Position numbers and translations under genes: made by a program
Notes under the pieces: model-generated
The model's input: only the letters and a program-made list of their open reading frames with translations
Databases searched by the model: none
Told to the model about the DNA's origin: nothing
Assembly: GCF_900107925.1 (NCBI RefSeq)
Contig: NZ_FNUJ01000013.1
Coordinates: 186,001-250,000, forward strand
DNA from: Amycolatopsis pretoriensis
GTDB taxonomy: Bacteria; Actinomycetota; Actinomycetes; Mycobacteriales; Pseudonocardiaceae
Direction of reading: 5' to 3'
DNA: 64,000 nt
Shown: positions 8,579-17,522 of the stretch, in pieces
Layout: every line of letters begins with the position of its first letter
Numbering within the stretch: the first letter of the stretch is position 1

Positions 8579-9426
8579 ACGCCAGGACCGCCGCGCTGCG
8601 AGCCGGGCTGGCCCGCGGCTGGATCGAGTTCAAGCAGACCTGGACCAACCGCGACGACGTCGTCGGCCAGTTCGTCTTCGTCGCGCTCTTCCTCGGCGCG
8701 CTGTTCTTCATGCGCAACGCCACCCTGCCCGGCACCGGCTTCTCACTCGGTGCGGCCACCGTGCCGGGCGTGCTCGGCGCCGGGATCGTGTTCAACGGCC
8801 TGAACAGCACGGCGGGCTACCTCGCGATCGACCGCGAGGACGGCACGCTGCTGCGGGCGAAGGCGACGCCGAACGGCATGCTCGGCTACCTGGTCGGCAA
8901 GACGACGGCGGTGGCGATGGCGCAGGTCGCCGGGATCCTGCTGGTGCTGGTCCCGTGCCTGTTCCTGTTCGACTCGCTGGCCGCCGACGGCGTCTGGTCG
9001 TACCTGCACCTGCTGTGGGTGCTGGCGATCGGGCTGGTCGCGACGCTGCCGCTCGGGGCCGCGCTGGGCTCGCTCACCAACAGCCCGCGGTCCATCGCGC
9101 TGATCACGCTGCCGATCATGGGAATGGGCGCGATCTCGGGGATCTTCTACCCGGTCACGGCGCTGCCGAGCTGGGTCCAGGGCGTCGCGCAGGTGTTCCC
9201 GATGTACTGGCTGGGCCTCGGGATGCGCTCGGCGCTGCTGCCGGACAGCGCGGTCGTCGTCGAGATCGGCCAGTCGTGGCGGCCACTGCCGACCCTCGGC
9301 GTGCTGGTGGCGTGGTCCGTGATCGGATTGGCCCTGGCCCCGGTGCTGCTGCGCCGCATGGCGCGGCGGGAAGCGGGATCGTCGGTGGCCGAACGGCGGG
9401 AGAAGGCCATGCAGCGTGTGGGGTAG
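8575..9426 (+). CDS. ABC-2 type transporter permease
   Basis: A 283-residue membrane protein with about six hydrophobic segments, the partner of the preceding ATPase. It has the ABC-2 layout: an N-terminal cytosolic amphipathic part (GWIEFKQTWTNRDDVVGQFV), a first membrane helix, and a cluster of helices with the typical IMGMGAISGIFYPVTALPSW loop. That loop matches permeases of drug and polysaccharide exporters. The start overlaps the ATPase stop. The XRE regulator gene begins 3 bp after its stop, so the three genes form one operon, probably under the palindrome at 7594-7625. Confidence 0.82.
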   Translation: MNARTAALRAGLARGWIEFKQTWTNRDDVVGQFVFVALFLGALFFMRNATLPGTGFSLGAATVPGVLGAGIVFNGLNSTAGYLAIDREDGTLLRAKATPNGMLGYLVGKTTAVAMAQVAGILLVLVPCLFLFDSLAADGVWSYLHLLWVLAIGLVATLPLGAALGSLTNSPRSIALITLPIMGMGAISGIFYPVTALPSWVQGVAQVFPMYWLGLGMRSALLPDSAVVVEIGQSWRPLPTLGVLVAWSVIGLALAPVLLRRMARREAGSSVAERREKAMQRVG

Positions 9427-9429
9427 CGA

Positions 9430-9663
9430 ATGAGTGAGGTCGTCTACAACCGGATCGCGATGCTGCGCGCGGAGCGGTCGATCTCGCGCCGCCAGCTGGC
9501 GGAGGCGCTGGGCGTGCACTACCAGACGATCGGCTACCTGGAACGCGGCGAGTACAGCCCGAGCCTGTTCGTGGCGCTGCGGATCGCGGAGTTCTTCGAG
9601 GTCCCGGTGGAGGTCCTGTTCTCGACGAAACCGTTCCCGCGGCTGGGCGAGCAGTCCGCCTAG
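9430..9663 (+). CDS. XRE-family HTH regulator, short
   Basis: A 77-residue protein that is almost entirely one Cro/C1-type helix-turn-helix domain: RNRIAMLRAERS-like start, then SRRQLAEALGVHYQTIGYLE for the HTH and EFFEVPVEVLFS for the last helix. Such short proteins next to ABC-2 exporters are common in actinobacteria and often autoregulate the operon. It begins 3 bp after the permease stop and its stop overlaps that of the convergent gene at a CTAG (9660-9663). Confidence 0.85.
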   Translation: MSEVVYNRIAMLRAERSISRRQLAEALGVHYQTIGYLERGEYSPSLFVALRIAEFFEVPVEVLFSTKPFPRLGEQSA

Positions 9664-10388
9664 GGCTTCGTGAAGTCGGCTTCGGCGAGCGCCGCGACGA
9701 CGTCGTCGCGGCGGGCCTCCCGGACGGTCCGGTTCAGCTCGACGTGCAGGAACGGCGCGTCGCCGGCGGCCTGGCTCTGGACGTTCGTCGTCCCGGCCAG
9801 GCCCCGGCAGGGCTCTTCCCAGGCCCGGCAGACGCGGAAGCCGGCTTCGGCGAGGCGGTCCGCCGCGCGGCGGGCGGCGTCCCCGGCCTCGGCGGCGCCG
9901 GCCGAGAGCACGACGTCCGCCGTGGTGAGGGTCGTGTCGTTGAAGCCGTGCAGCTGGACCTGGGGCAGGCCGCGCCGGGCCAGCAGCGTGGTCACGACGT
10001 GGAAGACGGTCCCGGTGTCGTGCGCGGGGTCCTCCCGGCGGCGGTGGGCGCCCCCGACGGCGAGGATCGCGCCCGGCGTTCTTTCGAAAAGCGCGAGGCC
10101 GACCAGCTCGGTGCGCAGGTCGGAGGAGGCGTGCGGCGCCTCGACCACCAGCGACGGCGGCGCGGACCGGTCGACGGCGTACAGGCCCCAGGCCCGGTCG
10201 GAGCCCGGTTCTTGGTGGACCAGGCTGTCTCCGTCGACGGAAAAGCCCAGCTCGCCGAGGCCGTGCGGGGCCTGGTCGAGGAACGCGGCGAACCCGGCTT
10301 CGGCGGCGGCCAGCTCGGCCGCGGTCGCCCGGCGGTAGGGCCCGCGGCTCGACTGGGCGGCGGTGAAGCCGCGGAGGAAGGCGTCCAA
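9660..10388 (-). CDS. unrecognised protein, possibly a zinc amidohydrolase-like fold
   Basis: A 242-residue soluble protein that I do not recognise with certainty. It contains VVEAPHASSDLRTE, LAVGGAHRR, TVFHVVTTLLARRGLPQVQLHGF and FLHVELNRTVRE. The order of a PHA..E element, conserved His residues, an HGF and a late VELNRTVR segment faintly recalls N-formylglutamate amidohydrolase or poly-gamma-glutamate hydrolase proteins, but this is a guess from motif order only. There is no signal peptide and no membrane segment. It is convergent with the XRE gene and divergent from cobN, whose riboswitch leader begins about 50 bp upstream. Confidence 0.6.
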   Translation of the reverse strand: MDAFLRGFTAAQSSRGPYRRATAAELAAAEAGFAAFLDQAPHGLGELGFSVDGDSLVHQEPGSDRAWGLYAVDRSAPPSLVVEAPHASSDLRTELVGLALFERTPGAILAVGGAHRRREDPAHDTGTVFHVVTTLLARRGLPQVQLHGFNDTTLTTADVVLSAGAAEAGDAARRAADRLAEAGFRVCRAWEEPCRGLAGTTNVQSQAAGDAPFLHVELNRTVREARRDDVVAALAEADFTKP

Positions 10389-10439
10389 GCCGCCAGGTTA
10401 CCGAGCGCCGGGTCAACGTCACCTTGACGCACCTCGACC

Positions 10440-10605
10440 GGCACCGGAGAGTGGAGCCGATACCCACGCGTCGGCAGGTGGAGGAACCCGGTGAGAGTCC
10501 GGGGCGGTCCCGCCACTGTCATCGGGGAGCGCTGTATCCGATTGCCCCTCCGAGGGAGGGAGTACGTCGGGGCCCCGTGAGCCAGGAACTCCGGCCGGCG
10601 CGCCC
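10440..10605 (+). promoter_or_regulatory. cobalamin (B12) riboswitch
   Basis: The leader of cobN carries the conserved cobalamin aptamer core: GGAACCCGGTGAGAGTCCGG followed by GGCGGTCCCGCCACTGT at 10483-10519, and the B12-box-like GTGAGCCAGGAACTCCGGCC at 10577-10596. In known B12 riboswitches, adenosylcobalamin binding closes the ribosome-binding site or stops transcription and so lowers synthesis of corrin genes. Borders are approximate. No T-rich terminator follows, so translational control of cobN is more likely. Confidence 0.9.
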
Positions 10606-10612
10606 GTCTACC

Positions 10613-10641
10613 CGGGGCGCGGACCCCGAGGAGGAACCTCG
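10613..10641 (+). promoter_or_regulatory. hairpins over the cobN Shine-Dalgarno, candidate riboswitch expression platform
   Basis: Two mutually overlapping stems sit at the end of the riboswitch. CGGGG (10613-10617) can pair with CCCCG (10624-10628). Alternatively CGAGG (10627-10631) can pair with CCTCG (10637-10641), which puts the GAGGAGG Shine-Dalgarno and the first base of the GTG start in a short hairpin. The overlap at 10627-10628 makes the two stems exclusive, as expected for a translational switch. This is inference from base pairing only. Confidence 0.45.
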
Positions 10642-13600
10642 TGATCCTGCTTCTGTCCACTTCGGACACCGACCTGCTCAGCGCCCGTTCGGCCGAGGGC
10701 TCCTACCGGCTGGCGAACCCGTCGCGGATCGACGTCGCCGAGCTGCCGGTGCTGCTCGAAGGCGTGAAGATCGTGGTCGTCCGCATCCTCGGCACCCCGC
10801 GGAGCTGGCAGGACGGCCTGGACACACTGCGGGCGTCGGGCGCACACGTCGTCGTCCTGGGCGGGGAGCAGACGCCGGACGCCGAGCTGATGAAGCTCTC
10901 GACCGTCCCGATCGGCATCGCCGCCGAGGCCCACGCCTACCTGGCGCAGGGCGGCCCGGCGAACCTCACGCAGCTGCACCGGTTCCTCTCCGACACGCTC
11001 CTGCTGACCGGCGACGGCTTCGAGCCGCCCGCCCAGCAGCCCTCGTGGGGCGTTCTCGAGCGGCCGTCCCGCTCGGAGGGCCCGGTCATCGGAATCCTGT
11101 ACTACCGGGCACACCACCTGTCCGGGAACACGAACTTCGTGCACGCCCTCGCCGACGAGATCGAAGCGGCGGGCGGGCGCGCGTTGCCCATCTACTGTGC
11201 TTCGCTGCGGACGCGCGAGCCGGAAATGATGGCGGAGCTGGGGAAGGTCGACGCGCTGCTGGTCACGGTGCTCGCGGCGGGCGGCACGCGGCCGTCCGAG
11301 GTCGGCGCCGGCGGCGACGACGAGGCGTGGGACGTCGCCGAGATGGCCGCGCTCGACGTCCCGATCCTGCAGGCGCTGTGCCTGACCAGCGACCGCGAGA
11401 CGTGGGCGGCCAACGACGACGGCCTTTCGCCGCTCGACGCCGGCAACCAGATGGCCGTCCCGGAGTTCGACGGACGGCTGATCACGGTGCCGTTCTCGTT
11501 CAAGGAGCTGGACGAGGACGGACTCCCCCGGTACGTGCCGGACGCCGAGCGCGCGTCCCGCGTCGCCCGCATCGCGCTGGCGCACGCCCGGCTGCGGCAC
11601 ACGCCGCCGGCTTCCCGGCGTATTGCCTTGATGCTGTCGGCGTACCCGACGAAGCACTCTCGCGTCGGCAACGCGGTCGGGCTGGACACGCCCGCGTCGG
11701 CGATCGAGCTGCTGCGGCGGATGCGCTCTTCGGGGTACGACCTCGGACCGGACGCCTTCCCCGGCGTCGACCCGACCGGTACCGACCAACCCGACGGGGA
11801 CGCGCTCATCCACGCGCTGATCGCCGCCGGCGGGCAGGACCCGGAGTGGCTGACCGAGGAACAGCTGTCCGGCAACCCGATCCGCGTCCCGGCGGCGCGT
11901 TATCAGGAGTGGTTCGACGCGCTGCCCGCGGAGCTGCGTTCGGGGGTGGAGGAGCACTGGGGTCCGGCGCCGGGCGAGCTGTACGTCGACAACGGCGACA
12001 TCGTGCTGGCGTCGCTGCAGAGTGGCAACGTGATCATCATGATCCAGCCGCCGCGCGGGTTCGGCGAGAACCCGGTCGCGATCTACCACAACCCCGACCT
12101 GCCGCCGAGCCACCACTACCTGGCCGCCTACCGCTGGCTGGAGGAGGAGTTCGGCGCGCACGCCGTGGTCCACCTGGGCAAGCACGGGTCGCTCGAATGG
12201 CTTCCGGGCAAGACGGCCGGACTGTCGGCGTCGTGCGCGCCGGACGCCGTCCTCGGGAACCTGCCGATGGTCTACCCGTTCCTGATCAACGACCCGGGCG
12301 AGGGCGCGCAGGCGAAGCGGCGGGCGCACGCGACGATCGTCGACCACCTGATCCCGCCGATGGCGCGCGCGGAGTCCTACGGCGACCTGGCGCGGCTGGA
12401 GCAGCTGCTCGACGAGCACGCGAACATCGCGGCGATGGACCCGGCGAAGCTGCCGGCGATCCGCGCCCAGATCTGGACGTTGATCCAGGCGGCGAAGCTG
12501 GACCACGACCTCGGCGTCGGCGAGCGTCCGCACGACGCGGAGTTCGACGACTTCCTGCTGCACATCGACGGCTGGCTGTGCGAGGTCAAGGACGCCCAGA
12601 TCCGCGACGGGCTCCACGTCCTGGGTTCGGCGCCGACGGGCGAAGCGCGCGTCAACCTGGTGCTGGCGATGCTGCGGGCGCAGCAGATGTGGGGCGGCAA
12701 GCAGGGCGCGGTGCCGGGCCTGCGGTCTGCATTGGGACTGAAGGAAGACGCGCCACTGTCCGATGTGGACGCGGTCGAGAAGACGGCGCGCGAACTGGTC
12801 CAGACGATGGAGATGCGTTCGTGGGACCCCACCGCGGTCGCGTCGGTGGCGCCGGACGCCGAGGTCGCCCGCGTGCTTTCGTTCGCCGCCACGGAAATCG
12901 TCCCGCGGCTCGCGGGGACGTCCGCGGAGCTGGACGCGGTGCTGCACGCATTGGACGGCGGGTACATCCCGGCGGGGCCGAGCGGGTCGCCGTTGCGCGG
13001 ACTGGTGAACGTCCTGCCGACGGGCCGCAACTTCTACACGGTCGACCCGAAGGCCATCCCGAGCCGGCTGGCGTGGGAGACCGGGCAAGCGCTGGCGGAC
13101 TCGCTGCTGCGCCGGTATCGCGAGGACAACGGCGATTGGCCGCGCTCGGTCGGGTTGTCGGTGTGGGGAACGTCGGCGATGCGCACATCCGGCGACGACG
13201 CGGCGGAAGTCCTGGCGTTGCTGGGGGTCCAGCCGGTGTGGGACGAAGCTTCGCGGCGGGTGACGGGCATCGAAGCGATTCCGCTGCCGGAACTGGGCCG
13301 GCCCCGCATCGACGTGACGATCCGGATCAGCGGCTTCTTCCGCGACGCGTTCCCGCACGTGATCACGCTGCTCGACGACGCCGTCCGCCTGGTGGCCTCG
13401 TTGGACGAACCTGCATCGGAGAACTTCGTCAAGGCGCACGTGGCTGCCGACTTGGCTTCCCACGGCGACGCCCGCCGGGCGACGACCCGGATCTTCGGTT
13501 CGAAGCCGGGAGCGTACGGCGCGGGCCTGTTGCCGTTGATGGACAGCGGGAACTGGCGCGACGACAAGGATCTGGCGGAGGTGTACGCGGTCTGGGGCGG

Positions 13601-14204
13601 GTTCGCGTACGGCCGGGACCTGGACGGCCGCCCGGCGCGCGAGGACATGGAGAGTTCGTACAAGCGCATCGTGGTGGCGGCGAAGAACACGGACACGCGC
13701 GAGCACGACATCGCGGACTCGGACGACTACTTCCAGTACCACGGCGGGATGATCGCGACGGTCCGGGCGTTGACGGGCACGGCCCCGGCATCGTACGTGG
13801 GCGACAGCACGTCCCCGGACGCGGTCCGCACGCGAACGCTGGGCGAGGAGACGGCCCGCGTGTTCCGGGCTCGAGTGGTCAACCCGCGCTGGCTGGCGGC
13901 GATGCGCCGCCACGGCTACAAGGGAGCGTTCGAGCTGGCGGCCACAGTGGACTACTTGTTCGGCTTCGACGCGACGGCGGGTGTCGTCGGTGACTGGATG
14001 TACGAGAAGCTGACCGAGTCGTACGTGCTGGACGAGGTGAACCAGGAGTTCCTGCGGCAGGCCAATCCGTGGGCGTTGCGCGGGATCGTGGAGCGGTTGA
14101 ACGAGGCCGCGGACCGGGGGCTGTGGGAGGAGCCGGACCCCTCGCTGCTGGAGAAGATGCGCGAGGTGTACCTGTCGCTGGAAGGTGACCTCGAGTCGGA
14201 GTGA
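10641..14204 (+). CDS. cobN: cobaltochelatase subunit CobN
   Basis: A 1187-residue protein of the CobN/magnesium-chelatase H subunit family. CobN is the large subunit of the aerobic cobalt chelatase that inserts Co(II) into hydrogenobyrinate a,c-diamide with the ATPase subunits CobS and CobT or ChlID-like proteins, which are not in this window. Recognisable parts are VHLGKHGSLEWLPGK, YPFLINDPGEGAQAKRR, DPKAIPSRLAWETG and the C-terminal NPWALRGIVERLNEA. Length is usual for actinobacterial CobN. The start is GTG (10641) with GAGGAGG 7-13 bases upstream. Expression is expected to fall at high B12 through the leader riboswitch. The stop directly abuts the stop of the convergent nuclease-like gene. 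Confidence 0.95.
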   Translation: MILLLSTSDTDLLSARSAEGSYRLANPSRIDVAELPVLLEGVKIVVVRILGTPRSWQDGLDTLRASGAHVVVLGGEQTPDAELMKLSTVPIGIAAEAHAYLAQGGPANLTQLHRFLSDTLLLTGDGFEPPAQQPSWGVLERPSRSEGPVIGILYYRAHHLSGNTNFVHALADEIEAAGGRALPIYCASLRTREPEMMAELGKVDALLVTVLAAGGTRPSEVGAGGDDEAWDVAEMAALDVPILQALCLTSDRETWAANDDGLSPLDAGNQMAVPEFDGRLITVPFSFKELDEDGLPRYVPDAERASRVARIALAHARLRHTPPASRRIALMLSAYPTKHSRVGNAVGLDTPASAIELLRRMRSSGYDLGPDAFPGVDPTGTDQPDGDALIHALIAAGGQDPEWLTEEQLSGNPIRVPAARYQEWFDALPAELRSGVEEHWGPAPGELYVDNGDIVLASLQSGNVIIMIQPPRGFGENPVAIYHNPDLPPSHHYLAAYRWLEEEFGAHAVVHLGKHGSLEWLPGKTAGLSASCAPDAVLGNLPMVYPFLINDPGEGAQAKRRAHATIVDHLIPPMARAESYGDLARLEQLLDEHANIAAMDPAKLPAIRAQIWTLIQAAKLDHDLGVGERPHDAEFDDFLLHIDGWLCEVKDAQIRDGLHVLGSAPTGEARVNLVLAMLRAQQMWGGKQGAVPGLRSALGLKEDAPLSDVDAVEKTARELVQTMEMRSWDPTAVASVAPDAEVARVLSFAATEIVPRLAGTSAELDAVLHALDGGYIPAGPSGSPLRGLVNVLPTGRNFYTVDPKAIPSRLAWETGQALADSLLRRYREDNGDWPRSVGLSVWGTSAMRTSGDDAAEVLALLGVQPVWDEASRRVTGIEAIPLPELGRPRIDVTIRISGFFRDAFPHVITLLDDAVRLVASLDEPASENFVKAHVAADLASHGDARRATTRIFGSKPGAYGAGLLPLMDSGNWRDDKDLAEVYAVWGGFAYGRDLDGRPAREDMESSYKRIVVAAKNTDTREHDIADSDDYFQYHGGMIATVRALTGTAPASYVGDSTSPDAVRTRTLGEETARVFRARVVNPRWLAAMRRHGYKGAFELAATVDYLFGFDATAGVVGDWMYEKLTESYVLDEVNQEFLRQANPWALRGIVERLNEAADRGLWEEPDPSLLEKMREVYLSLEGDLESE

Positions 14205-14969
14205 CTAGCCGTGCCATCGGACGGCCCGGCCGACCGTGCCGACAAGGCGGTCGACGGTTCCGGCGGCGAACGTCCCGGAGTGCCGGCCTCGCGCGTGTTC
14301 CGCGGTGACGAGGTCGGCTACCTCGGCCCACGTCAGCCAGGCGCAGGATTCCGGCACCCGAGCTCGCAGCTCATCGAGCGGCCACGGGTGCGGACCTGCC
14401 TTGGCGTAAACGGCTTCAAGGTTCGCGGCGACCGCCTCGGCGACCCCGAACCGTCCGCTCCGCCCCCGGATCGCGACCGGCGGCGCGGTGCCGAGGACAA
14501 GCAGCAACAGCGGCGTGCGCTCTCCCGCGGCGGCAGTGACCGCGAAGTATTCGCGCGCCAGCTGCTCCGGTCCGAAACTACCGGCGCGGATGGCTTTCGC
14601 CTCGACCAGGACCAGGCTGCTCGGAGTGGTGATGGTCGCATCCGGCTGCACGATCAGCTCGGCCTTCCCGCGGGCCGTGCGACTGAGCACGTACTCGTCG
14701 GGTAAGAAAACGATCTCGGCGTTTTCGGCCTCATCGGCGGCACAGGCGACCGCGGCGGCGGCGCCGTGCGCGTGGCGGAGAACGTTGCCGAGGTAAGCAC
14801 TACGCGGCAAGTAGTCCAGAGCTGTGAGGACCTCCGCGGTGAGCACGTTCTCCTTGCCGCGGCCGCCGTCCCGGTACTTGACGACCGACCGGCCCTCCCA
14901 CGAAATCTCGTCCAGCAGGCGCGACAACGGGGTGCGGGGCAGATCGCCGGGGGTGGTCACCCTCGTCAC
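14205..14969 (-). CDS. PD-(D/E)XK nuclease-like protein of unknown role
   Basis: A protein of about 254 residues. The central part reads ELIVQPDATITTPSSLVLVE and then EAKAIRAG, giving the spaced E, PD and E-x-K pattern of PD-(D/E)XK nucleases, followed by GPEQLAREYFAV. The C-terminal 80 residues look helical. The start is uncertain: GTG 14969 and GTG 14960 both lie after the short gap to the glycosyltransferase gene, while an ATG at 15026 would overlap that gene. Neighbours do not explain it. It could be an orphan defence or repair nuclease. The stop abuts the cobN stop. Confidence 0.62.
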   Translation of the reverse strand: MTRVTTPGDLPRTPLSRLLDEISWEGRSVVKYRDGGRGKENVLTAEVLTALDYLPRSAYLGNVLRHAHGAAAAVACAADEAENAEIVFLPDEYVLSRTARGKAELIVQPDATITTPSSLVLVEAKAIRAGSFGPEQLAREYFAVTAAAGERTPLLLLVLGTAPPVAIRGRSGRFGVAEAVAANLEAVYAKAGPHPWPLDELRARVPESCAWLTWAEVADLVTAEHARGRHSGTFAAGTVDRLVGTVGRAVRWHG

Positions 14970-15018
14970 CCTAACCTGGAAACGCCCGGGAAACGGGGGC
15001 CGGAGTTGGGTGGCGGTC

Positions 15019-16830
15019 ATGATCACCGCCGCCCCTCCGAAAACCCGTCCCTGGGCGCTTCCCCTCGTCTGTCTCGGCGCCGCCCTGCTCTACGCCTGGA
15101 AGATCGGCGACGGCCAGCTCGGGAACACCTACTACTCGGCCGCCGTCAAGTCGATGACCGGCAGCTTCACCGACTTCCTCTTCGGCTCCTTCGATCCCTA
15201 CGGCGTCGTCACGGTCGACAAACCGCCGATGGCCCTGTGGCCGCAAGCGCTCTCCGTCCTCGCCTTCGGCTACCACGGCTGGGCCCTGCTGCTCCCGCAA
15301 GTCCTCGAAGGCGTCGCCGCGGTGTTCCTGCTGCACCGCACCGTCCGGATCTGGGCCGGCGAAAACGTCGCCCTCCTCGCCGCCGCCATTCTCGCGCTGA
15401 CGCCCGTCACCGTGATCATCAACCGGGACAACAACCCCGACACCCTGCTCGTCCTCTTCCTCGTCGCCGCCGCGTACGCGCTCACCCGCGCCCTTCGGGA
15501 CGGCCGGCACTGGCTGTGGTGGTGCGCCTTCTTCGTCGGCTGCGGCTTCCTCACCAAGATGCTGCAGGCGTGGATCATCGTCCCCGCCCTGGTCGCCGCC
15601 TACCTCGCCGGAACGAAGGGCCCGCTCAAGCGCCGGCTGCTCGACGTCCTCGGTGCGGGCCTCGTGCTCGTCGTCTCCTCGTTCTGGTGGATCGCGCTGT
15701 ACGACTGGTGGCCCGGCGCCAAGCCCTACATGGGCGGCAGCGAAGACGGCTCCGCGTGGGACCTCGTCTTCGGCTACAACGGCTTCGGCCGCCTCTCCGG
15801 CGACGGCGAGGGCGGCGGCATGATGATCATGCGCGACGGGCAGCAGACGATGTCGTCCTTCGGCGGCGACCCCGGCCCGGGCCGGATGTTCAACGACCTC
15901 GTCGGCGGCCAGATCTCGTGGCTGCTGCCACTCTGCTTGCTGGTCCTGGTCGTCCTCGGCCGCCGGTGGCGCGACGCCGGCTGGCTGCTCTGGGGCGGCT
16001 GGCTGCTCGTGACCACCGTGGTTTTCAGCTCCGCCGGCGGCATCTGGCACCCGTACTACACGACGGCGATGGCGCCCGCCGTCGCCGCGGTCTCCGCCGC
16101 CGGACTGGCGCTGCTGTGGCGCCGGCACCGGCGGACCCTGCTCCCCGCGGTCGTCGCGCTGACCGCGGCCTGGGCGTTCGTCCTCGCTTCGCGCGACACG
16201 TCGTTCTACGGCTGGACGCGCTGGGCCGTCATCGGCACCGCCGTCGTCGCGATCGCGTGGCTGGTCGTCGCACCAGACCGACGTGCGCTCGTCGCGACGC
16301 TCGTGCCGCTGCTGCTCACCCCCGCCGTCTGGTCGTACGCCGCCGCGCGGAGCACGTCGGCCGGGACGCTGCCCGCCGCCGGCCCCGCCACCGGTCCGGG
16401 CGCGCCGCCGCCGCTTTCACCCGGTGGACCCCGGCCCCGGATCATGCTGTCCGGGGGCGACGGCACCGCCACGCTGTCGGACGAGCAGCGGCGCATCCTC
16501 GACTACGCCCGCCGCGCCGGCACCGAGATCACCCTGGCCGTGAACGCCGAGGCCGGCGCGGTGGCGCCGTACCTGATCGACTCGGACGCGACCGTGATCG
16601 GCATGGGCGGCTTCGGCGGCCGCGACAACGCGCCGTCCGTCACGCAGCTCGACCGCTGGCTCGCCGAGGGCCAGCTGCGGTTCGTGCTGAGCGGCGCGGG
16701 ACCCCGGCCGGGACCGCCGCCCAGCCCGGCTCAGGCCGAACGTCAGCGCTGGATCGAAGGGCACTGCACGGCCGTCGACCCCGCGGCGTACGGCGGTGGC
16801 GGCCCGGACACGCTCTACCGGTGCCGCTAA
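15019..16830 (+). CDS. GT39/ArnT-like membrane glycosyltransferase
   Basis: A 603-residue polytopic membrane protein of the dolichyl-phosphate-mannose mannosyltransferase/ArnT superfamily. These enzymes take a sugar from a polyprenyl-phosphate donor on the outer face of the membrane. A hydrophobic N-terminus is followed by NTYYSAAVKSM and VTVDKPPMALWPQAL, the usual acidic loop with the conserved DKPP motif. The many hydrophobic helices continue to about residue 455, and the C-terminal 130 residues are a soluble extracytoplasmic domain (DATVIGMGGFGGRDNA). A Gly-rich stretch lies in the loop after the middle helices. Two-component genes follow 35 bp downstream on the same strand, suggesting a link to surface sugar decoration. 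The acceptor is unknown. Confidence 0.8.
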   Translation: MITAAPPKTRPWALPLVCLGAALLYAWKIGDGQLGNTYYSAAVKSMTGSFTDFLFGSFDPYGVVTVDKPPMALWPQALSVLAFGYHGWALLLPQVLEGVAAVFLLHRTVRIWAGENVALLAAAILALTPVTVIINRDNNPDTLLVLFLVAAAYALTRALRDGRHWLWWCAFFVGCGFLTKMLQAWIIVPALVAAYLAGTKGPLKRRLLDVLGAGLVLVVSSFWWIALYDWWPGAKPYMGGSEDGSAWDLVFGYNGFGRLSGDGEGGGMMIMRDGQQTMSSFGGDPGPGRMFNDLVGGQISWLLPLCLLVLVVLGRRWRDAGWLLWGGWLLVTTVVFSSAGGIWHPYYTTAMAPAVAAVSAAGLALLWRRHRRTLLPAVVALTAAWAFVLASRDTSFYGWTRWAVIGTAVVAIAWLVVAPDRRALVATLVPLLLTPAVWSYAAARSTSAGTLPAAGPATGPGAPPPLSPGGPRPRIMLSGGDGTATLSDEQRRILDYARRAGTEITLAVNAEAGAVAPYLIDSDATVIGMGGFGGRDNAPSVTQLDRWLAEGQLRFVLSGAGPRPGPPPSPAQAERQRWIEGHCTAVDPAAYGGGGPDTLYRCR

Positions 16831-16865
16831 CGGCGAGGAAACACCGGCGCCGCGATCATCGGGGC

Positions 16866-17522
16866 ATGCGGGTGCTGGTGGTGGAGGACGAGCCGATGCT
16901 CGCGGACGCGATCGCGGAGTGGCTGCGCGACGAGTCGCACGCGGTCGACGTCGCCCGCGACGGCGGCGCCGCGCTCGACCGGATCGCCGTCCACGACTAC
17001 GACGTCGTCGTGCTCGACCGGGACCTGCCGGTCGTGCACGGCGACGACGTCTGCCGGCGGGTCGTCGCGTCCGAAGCGGCGACGCGGGTGCTGATGCTCA
17101 CCGCGGCCGTCGAGGTCACCGACCGCGTCGCGGGACTGTCCCTCGGCGCCGACGACTACCTGACGAAGCCGTTCGCGTTCCCCGAGCTGGCCGCGCGGAT
17201 CCAGTCGCTGGGACGGCGCTGCCGGCCGGCCGCGCCGCCGGTCCTGCGCCGCTCCGGCGTGACGCTCGACCCGGCGCGGCACGAGGTGTTCCGCGACGGG
17301 CGCTACCTCCCCCTGTCCAAAAAGGAGTTCGCCGTGCTCGCCGAGCTGCTGCGCGCCGACGGCGCCACCGTGTCCGCCGAACACCTGCTGGAGAAGGTGT
17401 GGGACGAGCACGCCGACCCGTTCACCGGCGCCATCCGGCTCACCATCCTCAAGCTGCGCCGCAAGCTCGGCGACCCGCCGCTGGTGGAGACGGTCACCGG
17501 CGTCGGCTACCGGCTCCGGTGA
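16866..17522 (+). CDS. OmpR-type response regulator
   Basis: A 218-residue two-component regulator. The receiver domain (1-118) has the acid pocket E7-D8, phospho-acceptor D51 in VVVLDRDLP, the switch Thr in LMLTAAV and Lys in LTKPFAFPEL. The DNA-binding winged helix (125-218) shows LSKKEFAVLAELLRA and RLTILKLRRKLGDP, ending in TGVGYRLR. The gene follows the GT39-like gene by 35 bp. The GTG of the kinase gene overlaps the stop as GTGA. Confidence 0.93.
   Translation: MRVLVVEDEPMLADAIAEWLRDESHAVDVARDGGAALDRIAVHDYDVVVLDRDLPVVHGDDVCRRVVASEAATRVLMLTAAVEVTDRVAGLSLGADDYLTKPFAFPELAARIQSLGRRCRPAAPPVLRRSGVTLDPARHEVFRDGRYLPLSKKEFAVLAELLRADGATVSAEHLLEKVWDEHADPFTGAIRLTILKLRRKLGDPPLVETVTGVGYRLR

Noticed and set aside
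10608..13913. Minus-strand open frame of about 1100 codons opposite cobN
   Set aside because: Low-complexity Arg-rich translation without motifs; shadow of cobN.
15019..16830. Second longer start for the GT39 gene at 14824
   Set aside because: The extra 65 codons run antisense through the nuclease-like gene and carry no membrane or family features.
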